A DNA stretch of 64,000 bases, from positions 1,922,001 through 1,986,000 of the forward strand of contig NZ_CP018151.1 of NCBI RefSeq assembly GCF_001889265.1, given 5' to 3'. Position 1 is the first letter of the stretch. The number at the start of each line of letters is the position of its first letter. Shown here piece after piece: positions 26,314 through 34,641 of the stretch. The position numbers were made by a program, and so were the translations under genes. Source of the DNA: Microbacterium sp. 1.5R (GTDB lineage: Bacteria; Actinomycetota; Actinomycetes; Actinomycetales; Microbacteriaceae). Under the pieces are notes generated by a model. The model saw nothing but the letters and a program-made list of their open reading frames with translations, did no database searches and was not told the origin of the DNA.

Positions 26314-27204
26314 TCACAGCGCGGCGTCGACGGCCTGCTGGGCTGTCGTGTGCCGAAACTCGAAGCCCGAGCCTTCGAGCGCCCCGGGTCTGACGTCCGC
26401 ATCGGAGAGCAGCAGCGAATCGGCGGCCGACCGACTCAGCGCGAGCCGGAGGGCCCAGGCGGGAGCCGGGATCCAGAACGGTCGGCGCATCCTCGTCGCG
26501 AGGGCGCGACCGATGTCGTTCGCCGAGGCACGCGTCGGCCCGGTGAAGTTGACGGGCCCCTCGAGGCGCTGGTCGATCACGTGTCGGATGCCGCGCACCT
26601 CATCGTCGAGAGAGATCCATGGCCAGATCTGGGTGCCGGGCCCGATCGGACCGGCGACCCCGAAGCGAGTGAGCTGGATGAGCGGCTTCAGCACACCCTT
26701 GCGATGGATGATCGGAGCGGTGCGCAGCAGCGCGACCGTCGTCTGCTCCCCCGCGCGCAGCGCCTCCTGCTCCCATCGGACGCACAGCTGCGCCAGGAAC
26801 GTGTCGCCCGCGAGCGACGCCTCGGTCAGCACCTCGCCCGGCGCCGAGCCGTAATAGCCGACAGCGGATGCCGACACGAACGCCGGAGCATCGTCTCGCA
26901 GGGTGCGCACCGCCGTCGCGAGCGTGCGGGTGCCCGTCAGTCGGGACTCGACGAGTTCGCGGCGATACCGTCGCGTCCAAGGCAGACGCCCGACGCTCGC
27001 ACCACCCAGCGCGACCACGGCGACAGCGCCCGCCAGCACATCGGGGTCGAGCTCGCGCTCCCCCGGCATCCACTGCACCTCAGACGGATCACGCGGAGGG
27101 CGACGCACGAGGGTCGTCACCTCCACACCGTCCGACCGCAGCGACGAGGCGAGCGCCGTGCCGATCAGGCCCGATGCGCCACTGATCACGATCCGCTGCG
27201 GCAT
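26314..27204 (-). CDS. TIGR01777 family NAD-dependent epimerase/oxidoreductase
   Basis: The 296-residue protein starts with the Rossmann motif ISGASGLIGTALASSL. It continues with LGGASVGRLPWTRRYRRELVESRLTGTRTL, SASAVGYYG, the family motifs VLLRTAPIIHRKGVLKPL and PWISLDDEVRGIRHVI, then PVNFTGP. This is the YfcH/SDR39U1-like family, nucleotide-sugar epimerase-like proteins of unknown substrate. ATG with GAG upstream; stand-alone gene. Confidence 0.9.
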   Translation of the reverse strand: MPQRIVISGASGLIGTALASSLRSDGVEVTTLVRRPPRDPSEVQWMPGERELDPDVLAGAVAVVALGGASVGRLPWTRRYRRELVESRLTGTRTLATAVRTLRDDAPAFVSASAVGYYGSAPGEVLTEASLAGDTFLAQLCVRWEQEALRAGEQTTVALLRTAPIIHRKGVLKPLIQLTRFGVAGPIGPGTQIWPWISLDDEVRGIRHVIDQRLEGPVNFTGPTRASANDIGRALATRMRRPFWIPAPAWALRLALSRSAADSLLLSDADVRPGALEGSGFEFRHTTAQQAVDAAL

Positions 27205-27305
27205 GACGACTCCCTCTGTCCGTTCATCGGACTCATTGCTCTCCGCGAGTCTGTCACGTCCAGCCCCTCCTGGCGATGTCCGGAGTGCCCGGTAGGTTGC
27301 CCGAC

Positions 27306-28139
27306 GTGACCGAACCCGTGCAGTCGTGGTGGGCGAGACGCCAGTTCTCGCGAGGACGGGAGGTGCCCTACGAGATCGGCACCTATCGTTCGCAGTGGGC
27401 CGCCTACCCCGAACTGATCCGCCAGTACCACCCCGAACTCAATCACGGCATCGCACTCTCGCAGGTGCCGTTGGCGGCCGATGTGCTGTTGTGCTGGGAA
27501 TGCCGAGTGGGCCATCGTTTCGCCGCCACCCCCGCTGAGCAGCGCGAACGCCCCGGTCGGGTGCGCCGCCAGTCGGCGTGGTGCCCGGAATGCTCGACGC
27601 TCGCCAGGCCCCAGCCGGTCGTGCTGGGCGAAGCCCGCGCGATACCCCGGCGGCCGAAACGCCCGCTCACCCTCTGCAGCAAGACGCCCGATCTTGCCTC
27701 CGGCGAAGCCTTCTCCAGCGTCTGCGCCCCGGCACCGGCATCCGCCGCCGAGGCCAGACTCCGCGCGATGCTCGCCGCCCGCATCTCCGTCACGACCGGT
27801 GTCAACGCGGTCAAAGTCTCTCGCCCGTTCTTCCGCCATACCGAGGTGTGGCCGGACATCCTGCTGCCGGAGCTCCGTGTCGCGATCGAGTACGACACGG
27901 TCGGGCGCCACGGACTCGAGCATGTCGGCACCCGCGAGCAGACCGATCTCCGCAAGGATCGCGCGCTGCGCTCCGCCGGCTGGGAGGTCATCCGGGTTCG
28001 CACCGGACGGCTCGAACCACTGGGACCCCACGATCTGCAGATGCCTTCGGTGACCGCGCGGGGAATCGATCGCATCATCGACGAGCTTCGCGGGATCCGC
28101 GGGGCGCTGATCGTCGACGCGTTCCTGACGCCGGACTGA
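27306..28139 (+). CDS. Zinc-ribbon protein with nuclease-like C-terminal domain
   Basis: The 277-residue protein has an N-terminal region recalling zinc-ribbon repeat proteins (QWAAYPELIRQYHPELN), two Cys pairs (CWECRVGHRF and CPEC), then a C-terminal domain from ~155. There WPDILLPELRVAIEYDTVGRHG followed by DLRKDRALRSAGWEVIRVR looks like the PD-(D/E)XK core of Vsr/DUF559-type endonucleases (Asp in PDILL, Glu/Asp in IEYD). Catalysis is inferred only from this pattern. It has GTG with TAGGTT 7 bases upstream (leaderless). It may act on DNA in repair or defence. Confidence 0.75.
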   Translation: MTEPVQSWWARRQFSRGREVPYEIGTYRSQWAAYPELIRQYHPELNHGIALSQVPLAADVLLCWECRVGHRFAATPAEQRERPGRVRRQSAWCPECSTLARPQPVVLGEARAIPRRPKRPLTLCSKTPDLASGEAFSSVCAPAPASAAEARLRAMLAARISVTTGVNAVKVSRPFFRHTEVWPDILLPELRVAIEYDTVGRHGLEHVGTREQTDLRKDRALRSAGWEVIRVRTGRLEPLGPHDLQMPSVTARGIDRIIDELRGIRGALIVDAFLTPD

Positions 28140-28168
28140 CGGTGCCGCCGGGAGCGGCACGCTCGCGC

Positions 28169-28543
28169 TCAGACCTCGGGGAGATCGCCCGCCTGCTCCA
28201 CGACCGCATCCCACTCGGACTGCAGGAAGATGGCCTCGCCGGCGGCGACGATCTGGGCGTTGTCGTTCGGCCCGAGCTCCGGCCGCATGGTGAGTCCGCC
28301 GACCTCGAGGCTCGGGATGCTCTGCCTGATGCACTCGACGCTGCCGCGCACCAGCAGCTCCGCCGTCTGCTCCGGTGTCGTCGCGGCGCCCATCACGGCA
28401 TCGTCATGGGCGATGAGGATCACCTGCCATTCGGGCTGACGATCGTCAGGATCCAGCGTGTACTGCAGCAGCCCCTGCGGCGCGGCCTCGACCACGATGA
28501 CGATCGATCCCGCGATCGGCTGCTCGCCTGCGTTCGTCCCCAT
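28169..28543 (-). CDS. Hypothetical protein
   Basis: I do not recognise this 124-residue protein. It is soluble and acidic, with alternating beta-like segments (GSIVIVVEA, WQVILIAHDD) and helices (TPEQTAELLVRGSVECIRQS). AGGGGAA lies 7 bases before the ATG, which supports expression. It is divergent from the AAA+ ATPase gene, with 130 bp of AT-richer sequence between, so the two may share control. Confidence 0.65.
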   Translation of the reverse strand: MGTNAGEQPIAGSIVIVVEAAPQGLLQYTLDPDDRQPEWQVILIAHDDAVMGAATTPEQTAELLVRGSVECIRQSIPSLEVGGLTMRPELGPNDNAQIVAAGEAIFLQSEWDAVVEQAGDLPEV

Positions 28544-28673
28544 AGCGGTTCCCCTGACCCGGGCGTCCCCACGCCCGCTGTCCGCTCAGGGTACTGCGAA
28601 AATATCTCGCCGAACGCCTTACGGCAGTCCGATCTCAACCGATATATCAACACGGGAGCGAAGGAGAAGGATC

Positions 28674-29762
28674 TTGACCAGCACCTACATCGAGACGGGC
28701 GGACACGTCCGCGTCTACGACGACGCCGTCCGCACGCATCATGAGTTCCCTCTCGGCACCTATCGGGTGCACTTCACCTCGAAAGAGGGCTTCAGCCTGA
28801 TCAAGATCGACGACCTCACCGTCGGCGCCGAGCGCGTCTACGGCGGCCGAGACAGGAAGGTCGACAAGATCTTCCGGTCCTACGCCCTCTCGGACCGCAG
28901 CCTGGGCGTGATGCTCTCCGGCGACAAGGGGATCGGCAAGACGCTGTTCCTTCGCATGGTTGCCGAGGAGGCCCTCGAGCAGTGCCTGCCCGTCGTGATC
29001 GTCTCAGAGGACAACGACGGCATCGTGGAGTTCCTGGACACCCTCGACGAGTGTCTGATCATCTTCGACGAGTTCGAGAAGATCTTCCCCGCTGGCCGCC
29101 GCGGGGGCGCAGAGGGAGGCAATCGACAGAACCAGTTCCTGTCCCTGTTCGACGGCCTCTCGTCCGTGAAGCGCATCTACTGCCTCACGGTGAACGACAT
29201 CAGCGACGTCAGCACGTACATCGTCAACCGCCCCGGCCGGTTCCACTACCACATGCGATTCGAGTACCCCGGTCCCGACGAGGTGCGCCAGTACCTCATC
29301 GATCAGGCCCCCCACGCGGACCCGGACGAGATCGAGAACGTCGCACTGTTCTCGCGTCGCGCTCGCCTCAACTACGACCACCTCCGCGCCATCGCCTTCG
29401 AACTCGAGCAGCCGGACGCACTGTTCGCGGACGTCGTGGAGGATCTCAACATCAAGGCGGTCGAACCGAGCACCTATCGCATCGAGGCTCGCTTCCCCGA
29501 CGGCAAGGTGTGGTCGGATGAGGTCGAGATGAACCTCTTCGAGCGCGGCGACGTCGGTCGCACGTTCGAGCTGCGCCACGCGACACGGTCGATCTTCGCC
29601 TCGTTCGTGCCGAAGGATCTCATCTTCGAGCCGGACGGCGGCATCTTCGTGCCGATCCACAAGCTCGAGCTGCTCGACGATGAGGATGAAGAGCCCGAGG
29701 TCTACCCGACGACGGTCAGTCTCATCCTGGTGGGTCAGCCCAGCTACGGCTTCGGTCTCTGA
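28674..29762 (+). CDS. Stand-alone AAA+ ATPase
   Basis: The 362-residue protein has a ~70-residue N-terminal beta-rich domain, an AAA+ core with Walker A GDKGIGKTLFLR (~84), Walker B CLIIFDEFEK (~127), sensor-1-like CLTVNDISDVS, and an arginine-finger-like NRPGRFHYH, then a ~100-residue C-terminal domain. The family is not one I can name; related ATPases occur in actinophages and actinobacterial genomes. The start is TTG at 28674 with an unusually strong AAGGAGAAGG upstream. Neighbours give no clear partner. ATP-driven remodelling of a protein is the safest statement. Confidence 0.82.
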   Translation: MTSTYIETGGHVRVYDDAVRTHHEFPLGTYRVHFTSKEGFSLIKIDDLTVGAERVYGGRDRKVDKIFRSYALSDRSLGVMLSGDKGIGKTLFLRMVAEEALEQCLPVVIVSEDNDGIVEFLDTLDECLIIFDEFEKIFPAGRRGGAEGGNRQNQFLSLFDGLSSVKRIYCLTVNDISDVSTYIVNRPGRFHYHMRFEYPGPDEVRQYLIDQAPHADPDEIENVALFSRRARLNYDHLRAIAFELEQPDALFADVVEDLNIKAVEPSTYRIEARFPDGKVWSDEVEMNLFERGDVGRTFELRHATRSIFASFVPKDLIFEPDGGIFVPIHKLELLDDEDEEPEVYPTTVSLILVGQPSYGFGL

Positions 29763-29795
29763 CGGCCCTGCGGCCACGCGCGTGCGCGCGACGGA

Positions 29796-30599
29796 TCAGA
29801 CGCCGACCGCGTGCGACAGTATCGCGCGCGTGAACCGCTGACCGCCGGCCGCGAGGCGCTCGAAGTACGCGTCCAGCGCCGACGCGGAGGACCGCGCTGC
29901 CGTTGCTGCCTCACGCTGAGGGGTGTCGGCGTAGTGCCGATCCAGCGCATCTCGAAGCATGCGCACCGCTTCCGCACGCTGCTGCGAGACGGCGGCGTGG
30001 GAGACGCCGAGCTGCTCCGCGAGATCCTTGACCGTGCGGTCCTCGAAATAGATCGCCGTGATGATCGCCCGCTTGCGCTCGGGCAGCGCGTCGACGGCGC
30101 GCCGCAGGAACTCGTCGCGCTCGGAGGCGATCGCGAGCTCCTCGGGCAGGTAGCCGGTCCACACGATCTCCGGCGCGTCCGGCGCATCGAGACTCGTCAG
30201 CAGACGCTCGGCGTCGGCGAGCCCTTCGCGCGCGACGGCGGTGTCGACGCCCATGGCTGCTGCGATCTCCGCCACAGTGGGCGTGCGACCGAGGGCGGCC
30301 GTGAGTGTCTGTCGGACCTTCGTCGTCTGCTTGGCTCGCACCCGAACATCTCGAGGCGCCCAGTCCATCGACCGCAGCTCGTCTTTCAGCGCCCAGTTGA
30401 CGCGTCCTCGAGCGAACGCGCCGAAGGGCACGCCGAGGGTCGCGTCGAACTTCTCGGCGGCGCGGACCAGCGCGAACGCACCGGCAGAGGCGAGGTCGTC
30501 ACGGGAGACATGCGTGAGTCGAGACGCCACATATGCCGTCGCCGCGCCGACGATGTGCAGGTGATCGACCACGAGCTGGTTGCGGGCACGCATAGGCAT
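29796..30599 (-). CDS. FliA/WhiG-like sigma factor (left end of flagellar cluster)
   Basis: The 267-residue sigma-70 family protein has region 2 (DDLASAGAFALVRAAEKFD...FGAFARGRVNWALKDELRSMDW), a region 3 with RTPTVAEIAAAMGVDTAVAREGL, and region 4 (LPERKRAIITAIYFEDRTVKDLAEQLGVSHAAVSQ), a helix-turn-helix for the -35 box. DELRSMDW-PR is the FliA/WhiG hallmark. It probably reads the flagellar promoters listed here. ATG at 30599 follows AGAGG; a nearby GTG is less likely. Transcribed downstream of nothing; it ends the cluster. Confidence 0.85.
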   Translation of the reverse strand: MPMRARNQLVVDHLHIVGAATAYVASRLTHVSRDDLASAGAFALVRAAEKFDATLGVPFGAFARGRVNWALKDELRSMDWAPRDVRVRAKQTTKVRQTLTAALGRTPTVAEIAAAMGVDTAVAREGLADAERLLTSLDAPDAPEIVWTGYLPEELAIASERDEFLRRAVDALPERKRAIITAIYFEDRTVKDLAEQLGVSHAAVSQQRAEAVRMLRDALDRHYADTPQREAATAARSSASALDAYFERLAAGGQRFTRAILSHAVGV

Positions 30600-30673
30600 C
30601 GGATTCGCCTCTTTCACTGTAAGTGCAAGCCCTCCCCAGCGACTCACAGCGCGGCCTCTCCCCAGTGGCCAGA

Positions 30674-30695
30674 ACTACATCTGACTACAGACTAG
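30674..30695. promoter_or_regulatory. Direct repeats upstream of the left sigma gene
   Basis: ACTACA occurs at 30674 and 30684, one helical turn apart, followed by ACTA at 30691. The array lies ~75 bases upstream of the sigma start and could bind an activator. No known consensus is matched. Confidence 0.3.
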
Positions 30696-30717
30696 GGGTG
30701 CGACGGGCAAGAAATAT

Positions 30718-30741
30718 CCCCGGAGGCCAAAACCTCCGGGG
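30718..30741 (-). terminator. Terminator of the HU-like gene
   Basis: CCCCGGAGG (30718-30726) pairs with 30733-30741 around a 6-base loop. On the minus strand it is followed by ATATTTCTT, a good U-rich end. Confidence 0.85.
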
Positions 30742-30769
30742 ATTCTCGTTTACGTTCAGATAACGATGA

Positions 30770-31084
30770 CTAATCGTTCACCTTGACGCGGCGGTTCACC
30801 TCGCGCGTCGCGGAGAACTTCAGCACGGTGTAGTCGTTGACCTCGGCGTCTCCGTCGTCCTTCGCGAACTGCACCCGGTGCCCCTTGTGCGTCTGCGGAT
30901 AGAACTTGCCGAAGTTGGTGAGTGTGACCGTGTTCCCGCGGCCCACGAGGTCGAGGAGCTCGTCGATCATCGCGTTGTACGCCGTCTGTGCGGCCTGAAC
31001 CGAGATGCCACCGCGTCGTGCGAATCTCTGCACGAACTCCCGCTTGCTCACCCGATTCGTCTCGAGCGTCCTTGATGTGCTCAT
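30770..31084 (-). CDS. HU-family DNA-binding protein, atypical
   Basis: The 104-residue protein shows the HU/IHF fold pattern: KREFVQRFARRGGISVQAAQTAYNAMIDELLDLVGRGNTVTLTNFGKFYP, then a beta-arm region. The usual GRNP arm motif is missing and replaced by QTHKGHRVQFAKDDGDAE, and the C-terminus is TREVNRRVK. It is thus likely a specialised architectural DNA-binding protein rather than the housekeeping HU. GGAAG precedes the ATG. It lies between fliW and the left sigma gene and has its own 240-bp upstream region with a TATCCT box, so it is a separate transcript. Confidence 0.8.
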   Translation of the reverse strand: MSTSRTLETNRVSKREFVQRFARRGGISVQAAQTAYNAMIDELLDLVGRGNTVTLTNFGKFYPQTHKGHRVQFAKDDGDAEVNDYTVLKFSATREVNRRVKVND

Positions 31085-31325
31085 GTCGTCTTCCGTCCCA
31101 TGGAATGTCGCTCGTCACCGAGCGTCGTGCGCTGTACCCCTACCAACCGCATCCATGACGTGCCCCAGGTCCCGATCTCCTGCGACGACGCCGGGATCCC
31201 GCCAGTACCCCAGCCTGTGCTCTTAGAGGATAGATGCTCTTCCTTGGTATATGCGGTGAATCTCGGAATTCTCCCCGTGCCGGGAGTCCACCCTGTCGAA
31301 AGAGCCGTCGAACGTCACGCCCTGC

Positions 31326-31724
31326 TCAGGCACCCAGCAGGGCGCGGATCGGGTAGCGCTGATCCTCGAGGATCGCCTGTGCGGCACGGCCGGATCCGGT
31401 GTGGATCAGGATCGGCGCACGCAGGTTGATGTACACGCCGTCGGCAGAGGGGTTCGCCACGACGAACACCCGGATCTCCGACTCGTCGGCGGCGCCGATC
31501 TCGGACCGCACGTCCGCGGGGATGCTCGGCTCGTAGCCGTAGTCCCCGGATCGCGGGTCGAGGAGGAACAGGCGGACGTCGGCATCCGTCGCGCGCAGCG
31601 CGTGCAGGCCCTCCGCTCCGTCGATCTGCTCGAGGGTGAAAGACGTGTGCGGAGCGAGTCCGGGCATCGGCGAAGCGAACTCGACGTCGACCGTCGCCGT
31701 CGTCCGGTCAGTGGGTGCGCTCAT
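31326..31724 (-). CDS. fliW: Flagellar assembly factor FliW
   Basis: The 132-residue protein has the FliW pattern: FASPMPGLAPHTSFTLEQI near the start, LRATDADVRLFLLDP, and ANPSADGVYINLRAPILIHTGSGRAAQAILEDQRYPIRALL at the end. FliW binds flagellin and, when free, binds CsrA and blocks its repression of flagellin translation. The start overlaps the flgL stop by four bases (ATGA). Presence with csrA and with GGA-loop leaders in the same cluster supports a working FliW-CsrA switch. Confidence 0.93.
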   Translation of the reverse strand: MSAPTDRTTATVDVEFASPMPGLAPHTSFTLEQIDGAEGLHALRATDADVRLFLLDPRSGDYGYEPSIPADVRSEIGAADESEIRVFVVANPSADGVYINLRAPILIHTGSGRAAQAILEDQRYPIRALLGA

Positions 31725-32608
31725 CGCAGGAACTCCATCAGATTGGTCTGCAGCGAGCGGGCCGTCACCTGCAGGGCGGATTGGAACACGAGCTCGGCCG
31801 ACTGCAGGTGCACGAGCACCTCGAGACTGTCGACGTTCTCGACCTCGGCACGGCGCGCTTCGAGGTCGATCGACGAGGAGAGATTCTGCGCCGACGCCCG
31901 CTCGATCTGCACCTGACGAGCGCCCGTGGATCCGCGAGCCGCGGTGACGTCCTTCAGCCGCGCATCGATGTCGCCGAGACGCGAGCCGACCTCGGCACCG
32001 CTGCGCAGTTCGGCCGCGATGTCGTTCAGCAGGGCGAAGGCGCTGTCTGCCCCTTCGCCGAACGCCTGAGCGCCGTCGAAGTCCACGCGCACGGTCTCGT
32101 TCTCGCTGATGCGGCGATGCACACCGTCGCCCGCGCCGCCGTTGAAGCTGAAGGTGGTGGGATCGAACGCGGCTCCCGCATCGCTCGTTCCCGCGAAGAC
32201 GCTGCGGCCGAGCACCCTCGTGTTCGCCTTGGCGAGCAGCTCTGCGCTGATCGACTCGAGCTCCTGGGCGATCGACTCGCGAGCGGTCGGGCTCAGCGCG
32301 CCCGAGTTCGCTCCCTGTGCGGTGAGATCACGCGCGCGGTTGAGCAGATCGGCGCTCGCGCCGAGAGCGGTGTCGACCGTGGTCACCCACGCCATCCCGT
32401 CGCTGAGGTTGCGGGCGAACTGAGCGACGCGCGCCTGATCACCGTGCACACCGAGCGCCGTGGCCGCGGCGGCCGGATCGTCGCTCGGCGAGCGGAAGGC
32501 GCGCTGCGACGCGGCCTGATCCTGCAGCCGTGCGCGATCCGCGAGGTTGGTCTGCAGTGTGCGCAGCGACTGCTGCGTCATGGTGCTGGTCGTGATTCGA
32601 CCGATCAT
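31721..32608 (-). CDS. flgL: Flagellar hook-associated protein 3
   Basis: The 295-residue protein forms the hook-filament junction. The flagellin-like N-terminus is IGRITTSTMTQQSLRTLQTN, with RAFRSPSDDPAAAA; the C-terminal helix is VENVDSLEVLVHLQSAELVFQSALQVTARSLQTNLMEFLR. These ends form the conserved coiled coil of the D0/D1 type. GGGGAGAG precedes the ATG; flgK ends 16 bases upstream. Confidence 0.92.
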   Translation of the reverse strand: MIGRITTSTMTQQSLRTLQTNLADRARLQDQAASQRAFRSPSDDPAAAATALGVHGDQARVAQFARNLSDGMAWVTTVDTALGASADLLNRARDLTAQGANSGALSPTARESIAQELESISAELLAKANTRVLGRSVFAGTSDAGAAFDPTTFSFNGGAGDGVHRRISENETVRVDFDGAQAFGEGADSAFALLNDIAAELRSGAEVGSRLGDIDARLKDVTAARGSTGARQVQIERASAQNLSSSIDLEARRAEVENVDSLEVLVHLQSAELVFQSALQVTARSLQTNLMEFLR

Positions 32609-32624
32609 TTCACTCTCCCCAGAG

Positions 32625-34031
32625 TCAGCGGCCGACGAGGCCGGTGCGGTTGATCAACAGATCCAGTGCCTCGTCGACGGCCGTCAGAACGCGAGCCGCC
32701 GCCTGGTATGCGGTCTGGTAGGTCAGGAGGTTGATCGTCTCCTCATCGCCGTCCACCGAGGCGTTCGACTGCTGCGCGGTGACCGCCGCGACCGCGCCCA
32801 TATCGGCGATGTCCGCGCGCTGCAGATCCCCGGCGACGGCGACTGCGAAGCCGGTGACGAACGTCGACCACGTCTTGCTGGGCCCCGCCGCAGATGTCCC
32901 CAGCGCACTGATGCGGTCGGCGATGGTGGTGTCCTTCGCGCCCGCACCCGGCGCTGCCAGTGCCAGCTGATCGAGCCCCGTCGGGACGACACGGAGTCCC
33001 AGCGCCGCCGGACCCGAACCGTCGAGCGCGAAGAAGTCGCCTCCGGCCGCCCCCGACGAGGTGACGCCAGTGCGGTGCACGTCGTTCACGGCGGTCGCGA
33101 GCGCGGTCGCCGTCTCGTTGTAGGCGGCCGCGACACCGGCGAGCGTCCCCCCGTCGGACGCGGGGGCCAGAGCGCTGATCGTGCCGCCGACGACGCCACC
33201 CGTGATCGGCACCGCGAGGTTCGGTCGATCCGCCCATGAGACGGTGATCCGACCTGCGTCCGCGATGTCACGCGGTCCGCTCGCGACGAGCGCTCGGCTG
33301 CTGTCGCCCGACACGAGCGCATTGCCGTCGACGCGAAGAGTCAGTGTGCCGTCCGGCTCGACGATGCCCTTCGCGCCGACGGCCGACGAGAGCTGCTGGG
33401 CGAGGACGCTGCGCTGATCCATGAGCTCGTTGGCGTTGCGCCCCGATTGCAGCGCCTCCCTGATCTGCCCGTTGAGAGTGGCCACCTGGCTCGCAGCGGC
33501 GTTGACGTCGGCGAGCTGACCGTCGACCTGACTGCGCAGGTCGTTCCACTGCCCCGCAATGGTCTGGTAGCCCTCCGCGATCTGTCCGATGAGCACGTCG
33601 GCATTCGAGAGCACGACCTGCGCCGCTGCCGGATCCGGCGTGTTGGCGAGGTCGGACCAGCCCGACCAGAACCTGTTGAGGTTCGCGGCGAGACCGTCCT
33701 TCGTGGGTTCGGCCAGCACGTCCTCTGCGCGGCTCGCTGCCGTCGCGCGAGCCGACCAGAAGCCGGAGGTCGACAGCGCGTCGCGCACACGGGCATCGAG
33801 AATGTCGTCGCCGAGCCTCGCGATCCCGGTCACGCCCACTCCCCCGCCGATGGCGATGCCGGATGGCCAGAGCCCCGTCTGCCCCGGCGCCGAGAGCGAG
33901 GTCTGCTCCACCCGCTGGCGCGTGTAGCCCGGAGTCGTCTGGTTGGCGATGTTCTGACCCGTGACGGTCATCCCCGCGCGTGCGGCCGAGAGCGCGGATT
34001 CTGCGAGGCGGAGCCCTGCGAAGGAAGACAT
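32625..34031 (-). CDS. flgK: Flagellar hook-associated protein 1
   Basis: The 468-residue protein starts SFAGLRLAESALSAARAGMTVTGQNIANQTTPGYTRQRVE, the axial-protein rod/hook motif with NIANQTTPGYTRQ typical of FlgK. It ends with a coiled-coil segment DGDEETINLLTYQTAYQAAARVLTAVDEALDLLIN. It joins hook to filament with FlgL. GAGG lies just before the ATG; the flgN stop is 7 bases upstream. Confidence 0.95.
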   Translation of the reverse strand: MSSFAGLRLAESALSAARAGMTVTGQNIANQTTPGYTRQRVEQTSLSAPGQTGLWPSGIAIGGGVGVTGIARLGDDILDARVRDALSTSGFWSARATAASRAEDVLAEPTKDGLAANLNRFWSGWSDLANTPDPAAAQVVLSNADVLIGQIAEGYQTIAGQWNDLRSQVDGQLADVNAAASQVATLNGQIREALQSGRNANELMDQRSVLAQQLSSAVGAKGIVEPDGTLTLRVDGNALVSGDSSRALVASGPRDIADAGRITVSWADRPNLAVPITGGVVGGTISALAPASDGGTLAGVAAAYNETATALATAVNDVHRTGVTSSGAAGGDFFALDGSGPAALGLRVVPTGLDQLALAAPGAGAKDTTIADRISALGTSAAGPSKTWSTFVTGFAVAVAGDLQRADIADMGAVAAVTAQQSNASVDGDEETINLLTYQTAYQAAARVLTAVDEALDLLINRTGLVGR

Positions 34032-34038
34032 GGTTACC

Positions 34039-34521
34039 TCAGACCCTGGTGTCGAGAAGTCGGGCGTCCGCGCCGCGGACGACGTCGCCGTGCGTGTCGT
34101 ACTCGCCGGTCGGCACCCCGAGGCCGGCTATCGTCTCCTGCGTCACCCGGATCGCCGTGCGCAGACGCTGCTCGTTGACCTTCTTCATGTCGCCGATCTC
34201 GTCGGCCAGAGTGGTCATGGCCTCGAGATGACCCGACAGGATCTCGCGCCACGCGTCGGTCGGCGCAGCCTCGATCAGATCGCGGAGCGTCGTCGCCTCG
34301 GGCACGCCCCACTCGTCAGCCACCGCGATGACCAGCGTGTCGCGCGACAGTGCGACGGTCGGCATGGCCGCGAGGACCCGCTCGATCTCGTTCGCCGCAT
34401 GGTGGATCCACCGGTTGCGTCCGGTCGCGAGCAGCATCTGCTGCTCGTCGAGCTTGAACAGCAGCACCTCCAGCAGATCGCGCTCTCGCATCAGTTGCAT
34501 GCTCAGGTCGTGAGCGGCCAC
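34039..34521 (-). CDS. flgN: FlgN-like export chaperone
   Basis: The 160-residue all-helical protein (RERDLLEVLLFKLDEQQMLLATGRNRWI, then ALSRDTLVIAVADEWG) precedes flgK and flgL. FlgN proteins hold FlgK/FlgL monomers before export. Fold and context agree. GTG start at 34521 with GAGGTGA upstream. First gene of the flgN-flgK-flgL-fliW operon, behind a FliA-type promoter. Confidence 0.85.
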   Translation of the reverse strand: MAAHDLSMQLMRERDLLEVLLFKLDEQQMLLATGRNRWIHHAANEIERVLAAMPTVALSRDTLVIAVADEWGVPEATTLRDLIEAAPTDAWREILSGHLEAMTTLADEIGDMKKVNEQRLRTAIRVTQETIAGLGVPTGEYDTHGDVVRGADARLLDTRV

Positions 34522-34578
34522 GATTCGTCACCTCGTCATGTCGCGGTTTCCATGACGGGATCGCCCGTCACATGAACG

Positions 34579-34607
34579 ACTATCGCGACAACGCTCGACG
34601 CAGTAAC
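34579..34607 (-). promoter_or_regulatory. FliA/WhiG-type promoter of flgN-flgK-flgL-fliW
   Basis: GTTAC (34603-34607) and CGCGATAG (34580-34587 region) are separated by 15 bases on the minus strand, the same motif as five other sites in the cluster. The transcript leader that follows has a 7-bp hairpin TGACGGG-CGAT-CCCGTCA and an ATGGA, but not the double GGA-loop structure seen before flgB, fliH and fliP. Confidence 0.7.
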
Positions 34608-34641
34608 TCGGAGTCCCGGAGATGACACTCCGAGCGTCCGA

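Noticed and set aside
28169..29762. Prophage or integrated element around the AAA+ ATPase
   Set aside because: No integrase, structural phage gene, tRNA or attachment repeat is present, and GC content does not visibly shift.
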